From the NCBI RefSeq assembly GCF_025655475.1, contig NZ_JAHTIK010000001.1:4853112-4917111 (forward strand): a DNA stretch of 64,000 nt, given 5' to 3'. The position numbers and the translations under genes are program-made. Origin of the DNA: Kitasatospora sp. DSM 101779. GTDB taxonomy: Bacteria; Actinomycetota; Actinomycetes; Streptomycetales; Streptomycetaceae. The notes beneath the pieces were generated by a model, which saw only the letters and a program-made list of their open reading frames with translations, was not told the DNA's origin and ran no database searches. Below are positions 37,349 to 45,448 of this stretch, piece by piece (the stretch's first letter is position 1; each line of letters opens with the position of its first letter).

Positions 37349-38185
37349 ATGGGTATCCGCAAGTACAAGCCGACTACGCCGGGCCGCCGCGGCTCCAGCG
37401 TGGCCGACTTCGTCGAAATCACGCGGTCCACGCCGGAGAAGTCGCTGGTTCGCCCGCTGCACAGCAAGGGCGGCCGTAACAACGCCGGTCGTGTCACCGC
37501 CCGCCACCAGGGTGGCGGTCACAAGCGCGCCTACCGCGTGATCGACTTCCGTCGTCACGACAAGGACGGCGTGCCGGCCAAGGTCGCTCACATCGAGTAC
37601 GACCCCAACCGCACCGCGCGCATCGCGCTCCTGCACTACGCGGACGGCGAGAAGCGCTACATCATCGCCCCCCGCGGCGTCGCGCAGGGTGACCGGATCG
37701 AGAACGGCCCCGGGGCCGACATCAAGCCGGGCAACAACCTGCCGCTGCGCAACATCCCGGTCGGTACCACCATCCACGCGGTGGAGCTGCGTCCCGGTGG
37801 CGGTGCCAAGATGGCCCGCTCCGCCGGTTCCGGCATCCAGCTGCTCGCCCGTGAGGGCCGCATGGCGCACCTGCGCATGCCCTCCGGCGAGATCCGCCTG
37901 GTTGACGCGCGCTGCCGCGCGACCGTCGGCGAGGTCGGCAACGCCGAGCAGTCGAACATCAACTGGGGCAAGGCCGGCCGCATGCGCTGGAAGGGCGTCC
38001 GCCCGACCGTGCGTGGTGTCGCCATGAACCCGATCGACCACCCGCACGGTGGTGGTGAGGGTAAGACCTCCGGTGGTCGCCACCCGGTCTCGCCGTGGGG
38101 CAAGCCCGAGGGCCGTACCCGTCGCCCGAACAAGGCGTCGGACAAGCTCATCGTGCGCCGCCGCAAGACCAACAAGAAGCGCTAG
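37349..38185 (+). CDS. rplB: 50S ribosomal protein L2
   Basis: 278 residues, ATG after GGACGA. GRNNAGRVTARHQGGGHKR and the C-terminal MNPIDHPHGGGEG, with the conserved His near the peptidyl-transferase centre, are intact. L2 is needed for subunit joining. It is 36 bases after rplW and 11 before rpsS. Confidence 0.99.
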   Translation: MGIRKYKPTTPGRRGSSVADFVEITRSTPEKSLVRPLHSKGGRNNAGRVTARHQGGGHKRAYRVIDFRRHDKDGVPAKVAHIEYDPNRTARIALLHYADGEKRYIIAPRGVAQGDRIENGPGADIKPGNNLPLRNIPVGTTIHAVELRPGGGAKMARSAGSGIQLLAREGRMAHLRMPSGEIRLVDARCRATVGEVGNAEQSNINWGKAGRMRWKGVRPTVRGVAMNPIDHPHGGGEGKTSGGRHPVSPWGKPEGRTRRPNKASDKLIVRRRKTNKKR

Positions 38186-38196
38186 GAGCAGGTCAG

Positions 38197-38478
38197 ATGC
38201 CGCGCAGTCTCAAGAAGGGCCCCTTCATCGACGACCACCTTCAGAAGAAGGTGGACGTGCAGAACGAGGCGGGCACGCAGAACGTCATCAAGACCTGGTC
38301 CCGTCGTTCCGTGATCTCCCCGGCCATGCTCGGCCACACGATCGCGGTTCACGATGGCCGCAAGCACGTCCCGGTGTTCGTCACCGAGTCGATGGTCGGC
38401 CACAAGCTCGGCGAGTTCGCTCCCACGCGCACCTTCAAGGGGCACGTGAAGGAAGACCGCAAGTCGAAGCGTCGCTAG
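38197..38478 (+). CDS. rpsS: 30S ribosomal protein S19
   Basis: 93 residues starting MPRSLKKGPFIDDHL, ATG after AGGAGC. S19 forms the 30S head with S13 and contacts L5 and L31 across the subunits. HVPVFVTESMVGHKLGEFAPTRTF is the family core. Normal length. Confidence 0.99.
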   Translation: MPRSLKKGPFIDDHLQKKVDVQNEAGTQNVIKTWSRRSVISPAMLGHTIAVHDGRKHVPVFVTESMVGHKLGEFAPTRTFKGHVKEDRKSKRR

Positions 38479-38544
38479 TCGCTCCGCGGGCTTGAGCTCA
38501 GCGCCAGACAGACTTAAGTGACTTACTCCATTAAGGGGACAACC

Positions 38545-38892
38545 ATGGAAGCCAGGGCCCAGGCGCGGTACATCCGCGTCACGCCCATGAAGGCCCGCCG
38601 CGTGGTGGACCTCATCCGCGGCCTTCCGGCCACGGAGGCCCAGGCCGTCCTGCGTTTCGCTCCGCAGGCCGCCACCGTGCCGGTCGGCAAGGTGCTCGAC
38701 AGCGCCATCGCCAACGCCGCGCACAACTACAACCACTCCAACGTGGACGACCTCTACATCTCCGAGGCGTACGTTGACGAGGGCCCGACCCTGAAGCGGT
38801 TCCGTCCGCGCGCCCAGGGCCGTGCCTACCGGATCCGCAAGCGGACCAGCCACATCACCGTGGTCGTCAGCAGCAAGGAAGGGACCCGGTAA
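38545..38892 (+). CDS. rplV: 50S ribosomal protein L22
   Basis: 115 residues with the ATG at 38545 preceded by AAGGGG. Upstream in-frame codons are outside the conserved fold. ARYIRVTPMKARRVVDLIRG begins the protein, and the tunnel hairpin GPTLKRFRPRAQGRAYRIRK is intact with no macrolide-type insertion or deletion. The stop overlaps the rpsC ATG. Confidence 0.99.
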   Translation: MEARAQARYIRVTPMKARRVVDLIRGLPATEAQAVLRFAPQAATVPVGKVLDSAIANAAHNYNHSNVDDLYISEAYVDEGPTLKRFRPRAQGRAYRIRKRTSHITVVVSSKEGTR

Positions 38893-39716
38893 TGGGCCAG
38901 AAGGTTAACCCGCACGGGTTCCGCCTCGGCATCAGCACGGACTTCAAGTCCCGCTGGTACGCCGACAAGCTGTACAAGGACTACGTCAAGGAAGACGTCG
39001 CCATTCGTCGCATGATGACGAAGGGCATGGAGCGCGCCGGCATCTCCAAGGTCGAGATCGAGCGCACCCGCGACCGCGTCCGCGTGGACATCCACACCGC
39101 TCGCCCCGGCATCGTCATCGGCCGGCGCGGCACCGAGGCCGACCGCATCCGCGGCGACCTCGAGAAGCTGACCGGCAAGCAGGTCCAGCTGAACATCCTC
39201 GAGGTCAAGAACCCCGAGCTGGACGCCCAGCTCGTGGCTCAGGGCGTCGCGGAGCAGCTGTCCTCCCGCGTCTCCTTCCGCCGTGCCATGCGCAAGTCGA
39301 TGCAGGGCACCATGAAGTCCGGCGCCAAGGGCATCAAGGTCCAGTGCTCCGGTCGTCTCGGCGGCGCCGAGATGAGCCGTTCGGAGTTCTACCGCGAGGG
39401 TCGCGTGCCGCTGCACACCCTGCGCGCGAACGTCGACTACGGCTTCTTCGAGGCCAAGACCACCTTCGGCCGCATCGGCGTGAAGGTCTGGATCTACAAG
39501 GGCGACGTCAAGAACATCGCCGAGGTCCGCGCTGAGAACGCCGCTGCCCGCTCGGGCAACCGCCCGGCCCGTCCCGAGGGTGGTCGTCCCGCCCGCGGTG
39601 GCGAGCGCCGTGGTGGCGAGCGCGGTGGCCGCGGCCGTCGTCCCGCCGCTGCTGAGGCCCCCGCGGCCGCTGCGGTCGAGGCTCCGGCTGCCGAGAACAC
39701 CGGAACGGAGGCCTGA
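38892..39716 (+). CDS. rpsC: 30S ribosomal protein S3 with Arg/Gly-rich C-terminal extension
   Basis: 274 residues. The KH domain has VIGRRGTEADRIRGDLE. S3 lines the mRNA entry and has helicase activity with S4. After the conserved body ends (GDVKNIAEVRAENA) about 60 extra residues are Arg/Gly/Pro then Ala/Glu-rich, containing GGRPARGGERRGGERGGRG. Such tails are common in high-GC actinobacteria; this one may touch RNA. The stop is six bases from rplP. Confidence 0.98.
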   Translation: MGQKVNPHGFRLGISTDFKSRWYADKLYKDYVKEDVAIRRMMTKGMERAGISKVEIERTRDRVRVDIHTARPGIVIGRRGTEADRIRGDLEKLTGKQVQLNILEVKNPELDAQLVAQGVAEQLSSRVSFRRAMRKSMQGTMKSGAKGIKVQCSGRLGGAEMSRSEFYREGRVPLHTLRANVDYGFFEAKTTFGRIGVKVWIYKGDVKNIAEVRAENAAARSGNRPARPEGGRPARGGERRGGERGGRGRRPAAAEAPAAAAVEAPAAENTGTEA

Positions 39717-39721
39717 CCCCC

Positions 39722-40141
39722 ATGCTGATCCCCCGTAGGGTCAAGCACCGCAAGCAGCACCACCCGAAGCGTCGCGGCGCTTCGAAGGGCGGCACCGAGC
39801 TGGCGTTCGGCCAGTTCGGCATCCAGGCCGTGACCCCGGCCTACGTGACGAACCGTCAGATCGAGTCCGCTCGTATCGCGATCACCCGTCACATCCGCCG
39901 TGGCGGCAAGGTCTGGATCAACATCTACCCGGACCGCCCGCTCACCAAGAAGCCGGCCGAGACCCGCATGGGTTCCGGTAAGGGTTCGCCGGAGTGGTGG
40001 ATCGCGAACGTGCACCCGGGTCGGGTCATGTTCGAGCTGTCGTACCCGAACGAGAAGGTTGCTCGCGAGGCGCTCACCCGTGCCGCGCACAAGCTGCCGA
40101 TGAAGTGCCGGATCGTCCGGCGCGAGGACGGTGAGAGCTGA
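39722..40141 (+). CDS. rplP: 50S ribosomal protein L16
   Basis: 139 residues beginning MLIPRRVKHRKQHHPKR. L16 helps tRNA bind in the A site and contacts 5S rRNA; WWIANVHPGRVMFEL carries the loop near the peptidyl-transferase centre. Start overlaps nothing, but its stop overlaps the rpmC ATG. Confidence 0.99.
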   Translation: MLIPRRVKHRKQHHPKRRGASKGGTELAFGQFGIQAVTPAYVTNRQIESARIAITRHIRRGGKVWINIYPDRPLTKKPAETRMGSGKGSPEWWIANVHPGRVMFELSYPNEKVAREALTRAAHKLPMKCRIVRREDGES

Positions 40142-40365
40142 TGTCGGCCGCTACCAAGGCTGCTGAGCTTCGTCAGCTGGACAACGAGGGCCTCGTTGCC
40201 AAGCTGCGTGAGGCCAAGGAGGAGCTGTTCAACCTCCGCTTCCAGGCGGCGACCGGGCAGCTCGACAACCACGGCCGGCTGAAGCTGGTCCGTAAGGACA
40301 TCGCGCGGATCTACACCCTGATGCGCGAGCGCGAGCTGGGCATCGAGACGGTGGAGAACGCCTGA
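40141..40365 (+). CDS. rpmC: 50S ribosomal protein L29
   Basis: 74 residues, two helices (KAAELRQLDNEGLVAKLREAK, FNLRFQAATGQLDNHGRLK). It sits at the tunnel exit beside L23. Its ATG overlaps the stop of rplP, and its own stop overlaps the start of rpsQ. Confidence 0.99.
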   Translation: MSAATKAAELRQLDNEGLVAKLREAKEELFNLRFQAATGQLDNHGRLKLVRKDIARIYTLMRERELGIETVENA

Positions 40366-40637
40366 TGACTGAGAACACCAACGAGACGCGCGGTTTCCGC
40401 AAGACCCGTGAGGGTCTCGTCGTCAGCGACAAGATGGACAAGACCGTCGTCGTCGCCGTCGAGGACCGCGTCAAGCACGCGCTGTACGGCAAGGTCATCC
40501 GCCGTACGAACAAGCTGAAGGCGCACGACGAGCAGAACGCGTGCGGTGTCGGCGACCGTGTCCTCCTCATGGAGACCCGGCCGCTGTCCGCGACGAAGCG
40601 CTGGCGCGTCGTCGAGATCCTCGAGAAGGCCAAGTAA
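40365..40637 (+). CDS. rpsQ: 30S ribosomal protein S17
   Basis: 90 residues. The OB-fold core runs from GLVVSDKMDKTVVVAVE to RPLSATKRWRVVEILEKAK. The ~13 N-terminal residues (TENTNETRGFRKTR) are a short actinobacterial extension. Primary binder of 16S rRNA helix 11. A gap of 102 bases follows before rplN. Confidence 0.99.
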   Translation: MTENTNETRGFRKTREGLVVSDKMDKTVVVAVEDRVKHALYGKVIRRTNKLKAHDEQNACGVGDRVLLMETRPLSATKRWRVVEILEKAK

Positions 40638-40739
40638 CGAAGCCGATGAGGTACGGCCGTATGTGCACCAGGCCCCGCAGGGGCGCAGGTGTGAGCAGCG
40701 GCCGGCCCGTCGACTCTCGTTGACGATCAGGAGAAAGCT

Positions 40740-41111
40740 GTGATCCAGCAGGAGTCGCGACTGCGTGTCGCCGACAACACGGGTGCCAAGGAGATTCTCT
40801 GCATCCGCGTTCTCGGTGGCTCCGGTCGCCGCTACGCCGGTATCGGGGACGTCATCGTCGCCACCGTCAAGGACGCGATCCCCGGCGGTTCGGTGAAGAA
40901 GGGTGACGTCGTCAAGTGCGTCATCGTCCGCACCGTGAAGGAGCGCCGTCGTCCGGACGGTTCCTACATCCGGTTCGACGAGAACGCCGCCGTCGTCCTC
41001 AAGAACACCGAGGGTGACCCCCGCGGTACCCGCATCTTCGGCCCCGTGGGCCGCGAGCTGCGCGACAAGAAGTTCATGAAGATCATCTCGCTGGCGCCGG
41101 AGGTGCTCTAA
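40740..41111 (+). CDS. rplN: 50S ribosomal protein L14
   Basis: 123 residues, GTG start after AGGAG. IQQESRLRVADNTGAKEILC opens the protein. L14 forms inter-subunit bridges and is the docking site of silencing factor RsfS. Usually the first gene of the spc group; here it continues from the S10 genes after a 102-base gap with no clear terminator, so one long transcript is likely. Confidence 0.99.
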   Translation: MIQQESRLRVADNTGAKEILCIRVLGGSGRRYAGIGDVIVATVKDAIPGGSVKKGDVVKCVIVRTVKERRRPDGSYIRFDENAAVVLKNTEGDPRGTRIFGPVGRELRDKKFMKIISLAPEVL

Positions 41112-41115
41112 TCTC

Positions 41116-41439
41116 ATGGCGAACAGCATGAAGATCAAGAAGGGTGACCTGGTCCAGGTCATCACCGGCAAGGACAAGGGCAAGCAGGGCAAGGTCATCC
41201 AGGCCATCCCCGCTGAGAACAAGGTCCTCGTCGAGGGTGTCAACCGGGTCAAGAAGCACACCAAGCCGGGCCCGGGCACCCAGGGCGGCATCGTGACCGT
41301 CGAGGCCCCGGTGCACGTCTCCAACGTCCAGCTGGTCGTGGAGAAGGACGGCAAGAAGGTCGTCACCCGCGTCGGCTACCGCTTCGACGACCAGGGCAAC
41401 AAGATCCGCGTTGCCAAGCGGACCGGTGAGGACATCTGA
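41116..41439 (+). CDS. rplX: 50S ribosomal protein L24
   Basis: 107 residues. KIKKGDLVQVITGKDKGKQG is the KOW motif. L24 initiates 50S assembly and lies at the tunnel exit. It begins four bases after rplN and its stop overlaps the rplE ATG. Confidence 0.99.
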   Translation: MANSMKIKKGDLVQVITGKDKGKQGKVIQAIPAENKVLVEGVNRVKKHTKPGPGTQGGIVTVEAPVHVSNVQLVVEKDGKKVVTRVGYRFDDQGNKIRVAKRTGEDI

Positions 41440-42008
41440 TGTCTGAGACGACTGTTGAGAAGGTGGCCCCCCGCCTCAAGGAGCGTTACAACTCCGAGGT
41501 CAAGGGCCAGCTGCAGGAGCAGTTCTCGTACGAGAACGTCATGCTGATCCCCGGCCTGGTCAAGGTCGTGGTCAACATGGGTGTCGGCGAGGCCGCCCGT
41601 GACAGCAAGCTGATCGAGGGCGCGATCAAGGACCTGACCGCGATCACCGGTCAGAAGCCGGCCGTGACCAAGGCCCGCAAGTCGATCGCGCAGTTCAAGC
41701 TGCGCGAGGGCCAGCCGATCGGCGCCCACGTCACCCTCCGTGGTGACCGCATGTGGGAGTTCGTGGACCGTCTGGTGTCGCTGGCTCTGCCGCGCATCCG
41801 TGACTTCCGCGGCCTCTCCCCGAAGCAGTTCGACGGCCGTGGCAACTACACCTTCGGTCTGACCGAGCAGGTCATGTTCCACGAGATCGACCAGGACAAG
41901 GTCGACCGTCAGCGCGGTATGGACATCACCGTCGTGACCACCGCTCAGACCGACGATGAGGGCCGGGCGCTCCTGCGCGCTCTGGGCTTCCCGTTCAAGG
42001 AGGCGTGA
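41439..42008 (+). CDS. rplE: 50S ribosomal protein L5
   Basis: 189 residues. NVMLIPGLVKVVVNMGVGEA and FHEIDQDKVDRQRGMDITVV are family motifs. L5 binds 5S rRNA in the central protuberance. It overlaps the end of rplX by one base and lies three bases before rpsN. Confidence 0.99.
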   Translation: MSETTVEKVAPRLKERYNSEVKGQLQEQFSYENVMLIPGLVKVVVNMGVGEAARDSKLIEGAIKDLTAITGQKPAVTKARKSIAQFKLREGQPIGAHVTLRGDRMWEFVDRLVSLALPRIRDFRGLSPKQFDGRGNYTFGLTEQVMFHEIDQDKVDRQRGMDITVVTTAQTDDEGRALLRALGFPFKEA

Positions 42009-42011
42009 GCC

Positions 42012-42197
42012 ATGGCGAAGAAGGCCCTGATCGCAAAGGCCGAGCGTAAGCCGAAGTTCGGCGTCCGGGCGTACACCCGGTGCCAGCGCTGCGGTCGTCC
42101 GCACTCGGTGTACCGCAAGTTCGGCCTGTGCCGTGTGTGCCTCCGTGAGATGGCGCACCGCGGCGAGCTGCCGGGCGTGACCAAGAGCTCCTGGTAA
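42012..42197 (+). CDS. rpsZ: 30S ribosomal protein S14, zinc-binding type Z
   Basis: 61 residues, the short form with two CxxC pairs (RCQRCGRPH and LCRVCLRE) that bind zinc. Many actinomycetes carry a second, zinc-free S14 elsewhere under Zur control; such a gene is not in this window. Follows rplE by three bases and precedes a 262-base structured gap. Confidence 0.98.
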   Translation: MAKKALIAKAERKPKFGVRAYTRCQRCGRPHSVYRKFGLCRVCLREMAHRGELPGVTKSSW

Positions 42198-42364
42198 TCC
42201 AGGCGCCCTAGGCACACCACTGCGAAGCAGCGTGCCCGACTCCACCGCTTTTGGGCTTCCGACAGGATTCCCGTAAGGTGGTGGGGTCGGGCCCCTGCCG
42301 CGGCATCTCCACAGGTGCTCGCGGCTCTCTTGTGAGGGCTCGCACCCATGTCTTACTACGTCGC

Positions 42365-42420
42365 AGGTCCCCTGCGCTTGTGCCCCTTTCGCACTCCCCG
42401 GAGTGCGCGGAGGGGGACCT
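42365..42420 (+). promoter_or_regulatory. Structured leader before rpsH
   Basis: In the 262-base rpsZ-rpsH gap, AGGTCCCC (42365-42372) can pair with GGGGACCT (42413-42420), enclosing a second perfect hairpin, CGCACTC (42390-42396), CCCG loop, GAGTGCG (42401-42407). A nested fold upstream of S8 suggests RNA processing or protein-binding control; no T tract follows. Confidence 0.45.
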
Positions 42421-42459
42421 GGCGCGGAGAAACCACGGCGAGAGAGGCCTGAGGCCACC

Positions 42460-42867
42460 ATGACCATGACCGACCCGATCGCAGACATGCTCACTCGTCT
42501 GCGGAACGCGAACTCGGCGTACCACGACTCCGTCGTGATGCCGTCGAGCAAGATCAAGGCGCACGTCGCCGAGATCCTGCAGCAGGAGGGTTACATCTCC
42601 TCCTACAAGGTTGAGGACCCGACCGAGGGCGAGGTCGGCAAGAAGCTGACCATCGAGCTCAAGTTCGGCCCCAACCGTGAGCGCTCCATCGCCGGCATCA
42701 AGCGCATCAGCAAGCCGGGTCTGCGCGTTTACGCAAAGTCCACCAACCTGCCGAAGGTGCTCGGCGGCCTGGGCGTGGCGATCATCTCCACGTCCTCCGG
42801 TCTCCTCACCGACAAGCAGGCCGCCAAGAAGGGCGTAGGCGGAGAAGTTCTCGCCTACGTCTGGTAA
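42460..42867 (+). CDS. rpsH: 30S ribosomal protein S8
   Basis: 135 residues. The ATG at 42460 gives MTMTDPIADML; a second ATG at 42466 would be two residues shorter. GAGG lies six bases upstream. S8 binds helix 21 of 16S rRNA and in E. coli represses the spc operon. The C-terminus KKGVGGEVLAYVW is standard. Confidence 0.98.
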   Translation: MTMTDPIADMLTRLRNANSAYHDSVVMPSSKIKAHVAEILQQEGYISSYKVEDPTEGEVGKKLTIELKFGPNRERSIAGIKRISKPGLRVYAKSTNLPKVLGGLGVAIISTSSGLLTDKQAAKKGVGGEVLAYVW

Positions 42868-42889
42868 TTCGGGAAACGGAGGTACAGCA

Positions 42890-43429
42890 ATGTCGCGTAT
42901 TGGACGGCTGCCCATCCCGGTTCCCGCCGGCGTGGACGTCACCATCGATGGCCAGGCGGTCTCGGTGAAGGGCCCCAAGGGCACCCTCACCCACGTCGTC
43001 GCCGCGCCGATCGAGATCAGCAAGGGCGAGGACGGCACCCTGGTCGTCACCCGCCCGAACGACGAGCGTCAGTCGAAGGCCCTGCACGGCCTGTCGCGGA
43101 CGCTGGTGGCGAACATGATCACCGGCGTGACCGCGGGCTACCGCAAGTCGCTGGAGATCAGCGGTGTTGGTTACCGAGTCGCCGCGAAGGGCTCCGCCAT
43201 GGAGTTCTCGCTCGGCTACAGCCACCCGATCCTGGTCGAGGCCCCGGAGGGCATCTCCTTCGTGGTCGAGTCGCCCACCAAGTTCCACGTGGACGGCACT
43301 GACAAGCAGAAGGTCGGCGAGGTCGCTGCCAAGATCCGCAAGCTGCGCAAGCCCGACCCGTACAAGGCCAAGGGCGTCAAGTACGCGGGCGAGGTCATCC
43401 GCCGCAAGGTCGGAAAGAGTGGTAAGTAA
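42890..43429 (+). CDS. rplF: 50S ribosomal protein L6
   Basis: 179 residues. SRIGRLPIPVPAGVDV opens the first of two similar domains, and PDPYKAKGVKYAGEVIRRKVGK closes the second. L6 lies near the factor-binding site. ATG follows GGAGG. Confidence 0.99.
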   Translation: MSRIGRLPIPVPAGVDVTIDGQAVSVKGPKGTLTHVVAAPIEISKGEDGTLVVTRPNDERQSKALHGLSRTLVANMITGVTAGYRKSLEISGVGYRVAAKGSAMEFSLGYSHPILVEAPEGISFVVESPTKFHVDGTDKQKVGEVAAKIRKLRKPDPYKAKGVKYAGEVIRRKVGKSGK

Positions 43430-43432
43430 GCG

Positions 43433-43816
43433 ATGAGCGTCTCTGTCAAGATCGGCAAGGGCAACGCCTACAAGAACGCCGCCCGCAAGCGCCGCGCCAT
43501 CCGCGTTCGCAAGCGCGTCACCGGCACCGAGGTGCGTCCGCGCCTCGTCGTGACCCGCTCGAACCGCCACATGGTCGCCCAGGTCATCGACGACGCCAAG
43601 GGTCACACCCTGGCGTCGGCGTCCACCCTCGACGTGTCGATCCGCGGCACCGAGGGCGACAAGACCGAGCTGGCCAAGAAGGTCGGAAGCCTGGTCGCCG
43701 AGCGCGCCAAGGCCGCCGGCGTCGAGACGGTCGTCTTCGACCGTGCGGGCAACCGGTACGCCGGCCGCATCGCCGCCCTGGCGGACGCGGCCCGCGAGGC
43801 CGGGCTCGACTTCTAA
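43433..43816 (+). CDS. rplR: 50S ribosomal protein L18
   Basis: 127 residues. RKRRAIRVRKRVTGTEVRPR binds 5S rRNA; the end NRYAGRIAALADAAREAGL is typical. It follows rplF by three bases and precedes rpsE by 49. Confidence 0.99.
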   Translation: MSVSVKIGKGNAYKNAARKRRAIRVRKRVTGTEVRPRLVVTRSNRHMVAQVIDDAKGHTLASASTLDVSIRGTEGDKTELAKKVGSLVAERAKAAGVETVVFDRAGNRYAGRIAALADAAREAGLDF

Positions 43817-43865
43817 GCCCGCTCGTCGACTCTGTCGACGGACGTAAACGAGAGAGGTAATTCCA

Positions 43866-44486
43866 ATGGCTGGACCCCAGCGCCGCGGTAGCGGCGCCGG
43901 CGGCGGCACCGGCGGCGAGCGGCGTGACCGTAAGCGTGACGACCGGGGCAACGCCCCCGCCGTCGAGAAGACCGCTTACGTCGAGCGCGTCGTCGCGATC
44001 AACCGTGTCGCCAAGGTTGTCAAGGGTGGTCGTCGCTTCAGCTTCACCGCGCTGGTCGTGGTGGGCGACGGTGACGGCACCGTGGGTGTCGGTTACGGCA
44101 AGGCGAAGGAGGTTCCGGCCGCCATCGCCAAGGGCGTTGAGGAGGCCAAGAAGAACTTCTTCAAGGTCCCCCGTATCCAGGGCACCATCCCGCACCCCGT
44201 TCAGGGCGAGAAGGCCGCCGGCGTCGTGCTGCTGAAGCCGGCGTCCCCCGGTACCGGTGTTATCGCCGGTGGCCCGGTGCGTGCCGTCCTGGAGTGCGCC
44301 GGCGTTCACGACATCCTGTCGAAGTCGCTCGGCTCGGACAACGCGATCAACATCGTGCACGCCACGGTGGCCGCTCTGAAGGGCCTCGTGCGCCCCGAGG
44401 AGATCGCCGCCCGTCGTGGCCTGCCGCTGGAGGACGTGGCTCCCGCCGCTCTGCTGCGGGCCCGCGCGGCTGGGGTGAGCGCCTGA
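43866..44486 (+). CDS. rpsE: 30S ribosomal protein S5
   Basis: 206 residues. The first ~40 residues are Gly/Arg-rich and basic, an actinobacterial extension; the S5 body has VNRVAKVVKGGRRFSFTALV and GYGKAKEVPAAI. S5 acts in decoding accuracy and mRNA entry. The stop overlaps the rpmD ATG. Confidence 0.99.
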   Translation: MAGPQRRGSGAGGGTGGERRDRKRDDRGNAPAVEKTAYVERVVAINRVAKVVKGGRRFSFTALVVVGDGDGTVGVGYGKAKEVPAAIAKGVEEAKKNFFKVPRIQGTIPHPVQGEKAAGVVLLKPASPGTGVIAGGPVRAVLECAGVHDILSKSLGSDNAINIVHATVAALKGLVRPEEIAARRGLPLEDVAPAALLRARAAGVSA

Positions 44487-44668
44487 TGGCTCGCCTGAAG
44501 GTCACGCAGACCAAGTCCTACATCGGTAGCAAGCAGAACCACCGTGACACCCTGCGTTCGCTCGGCCTGAAGCGGCTGAACGACACCGTGGTGAAGGAGG
44601 ACCGCCCGGAGATCCGCGGCATGGTCCACACCGTTCGTCACCTCGTCACGGTCGAGGAGGTGGACTGA
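44486..44668 (+). CDS. rpmD: 50S ribosomal protein L30
   Basis: 60 residues: RLKVTQTKSYIGSKQNHRD at the start and MVHTVRHLVTVEE at the end. It overlaps the rpsE stop by one base and is one base from rplO, so the three are translated together. Confidence 0.98.
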   Translation: MARLKVTQTKSYIGSKQNHRDTLRSLGLKRLNDTVVKEDRPEIRGMVHTVRHLVTVEEVD

Positions 44669-44669
44669 C

Positions 44670-45122
44670 ATGGCGGACTCGCCGATCAAGATCCACAACC
44701 TGCGGCCCGCCCCCGGCGCCAAGACCGAGAAGACCCGTGTGGGTCGCGGTGAGGGTTCCAAGGGCAAGACCGCCGGTCGTGGTACCAAGGGCACCAAGGC
44801 CCGTTACCAGGTTCCGCAGCGCTTCGAGGGTGGCCAGATGCCGCTCCACATGCGCCTGCCGAAGCTGAAGGGCTTCAAGAACCCGGCCCACAAGCAGTTC
44901 CAGGTCGTGAACCTGGACAAGCTCGCCGAGCTCTACCCGCAGGGTGGCGAGGTCACCGTGGCCGACCTGGTCGCCAAGGGTGCCGTTCGCAAGAACGAGC
45001 TCGTCAAGGTCCTCGGCCAGGGCGAGGTCTCGGTCGCGCTGCAGGTGACGGTCGACGCCGTCTCCGGCTCGGCCGCCGAGAAGATCGCCGCTGCCGGCGG
45101 CTCCGTCACCGAGCTCCTCTGA
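44670..45122 (+). CDS. rplO: 50S ribosomal protein L15
   Basis: 150 residues. The Gly/Lys-rich N-terminal extension (KTRVGRGEGSKGKTAGRGTKG) reaches into 23S rRNA; the globular part ends GGSVTELL. Last gene of the spc cluster before a terminator, so secY starts a separate unit. Confidence 0.99.
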   Translation: MADSPIKIHNLRPAPGAKTEKTRVGRGEGSKGKTAGRGTKGTKARYQVPQRFEGGQMPLHMRLPKLKGFKNPAHKQFQVVNLDKLAELYPQGGEVTVADLVAKGAVRKNELVKVLGQGEVSVALQVTVDAVSGSAAEKIAAAGGSVTELL

Positions 45123-45138
45123 GCTCGTTGACCTACGT

Positions 45139-45170
45139 GGGCCCGTACCTCTCTCGGGAGGTGCGGGCCC
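45139..45170 (+). terminator. Terminator after rplO
   Basis: GGGCCCGTACCTC pairs with GGAGGTGCGGGCCC with one mismatch; a short CTTTTC follows at 45175-45180. It separates rplO from secY. Confidence 0.7.
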
Positions 45171-45313
45171 ACTGCTTTTCTCCGTTCCGTTCGCCGACCC
45201 GCCGGGTCGGCCGCGGATCTGACGTGTGCTCAACACCGGCCAAAACCGGGCATCCCGGCCGGTCGGCCGGTACCGGGGCCGGCACTCGCTTCTCGACCGT
45301 TGCCGCACACTGT

Positions 45314-45319
45314 TAGAGT
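45314..45319 (+). promoter_or_regulatory. Possible secY promoter -10 element
   Basis: TAGAGT lies in the 326-base gap between rplO and secY, 130 bases before the secY GTG. The sequence about 17 bases upstream (TCTCGACC) is only loosely -35 like. Apart from this and the terminator the gap holds no gene. Confidence 0.35.
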
Positions 45320-45448
45320 CCGTTGGGTTCCCTTGTAGGCTGCGGGTCAGGCGTGCCTGTGCAGTCGTCCGGCAGCCGACAAGAGCCCCACACCCCCCCA
45401 TCAGGACCGACCCTCCCGCCGTCAAGCGCGGGAGGCGCAGGAGGCACC

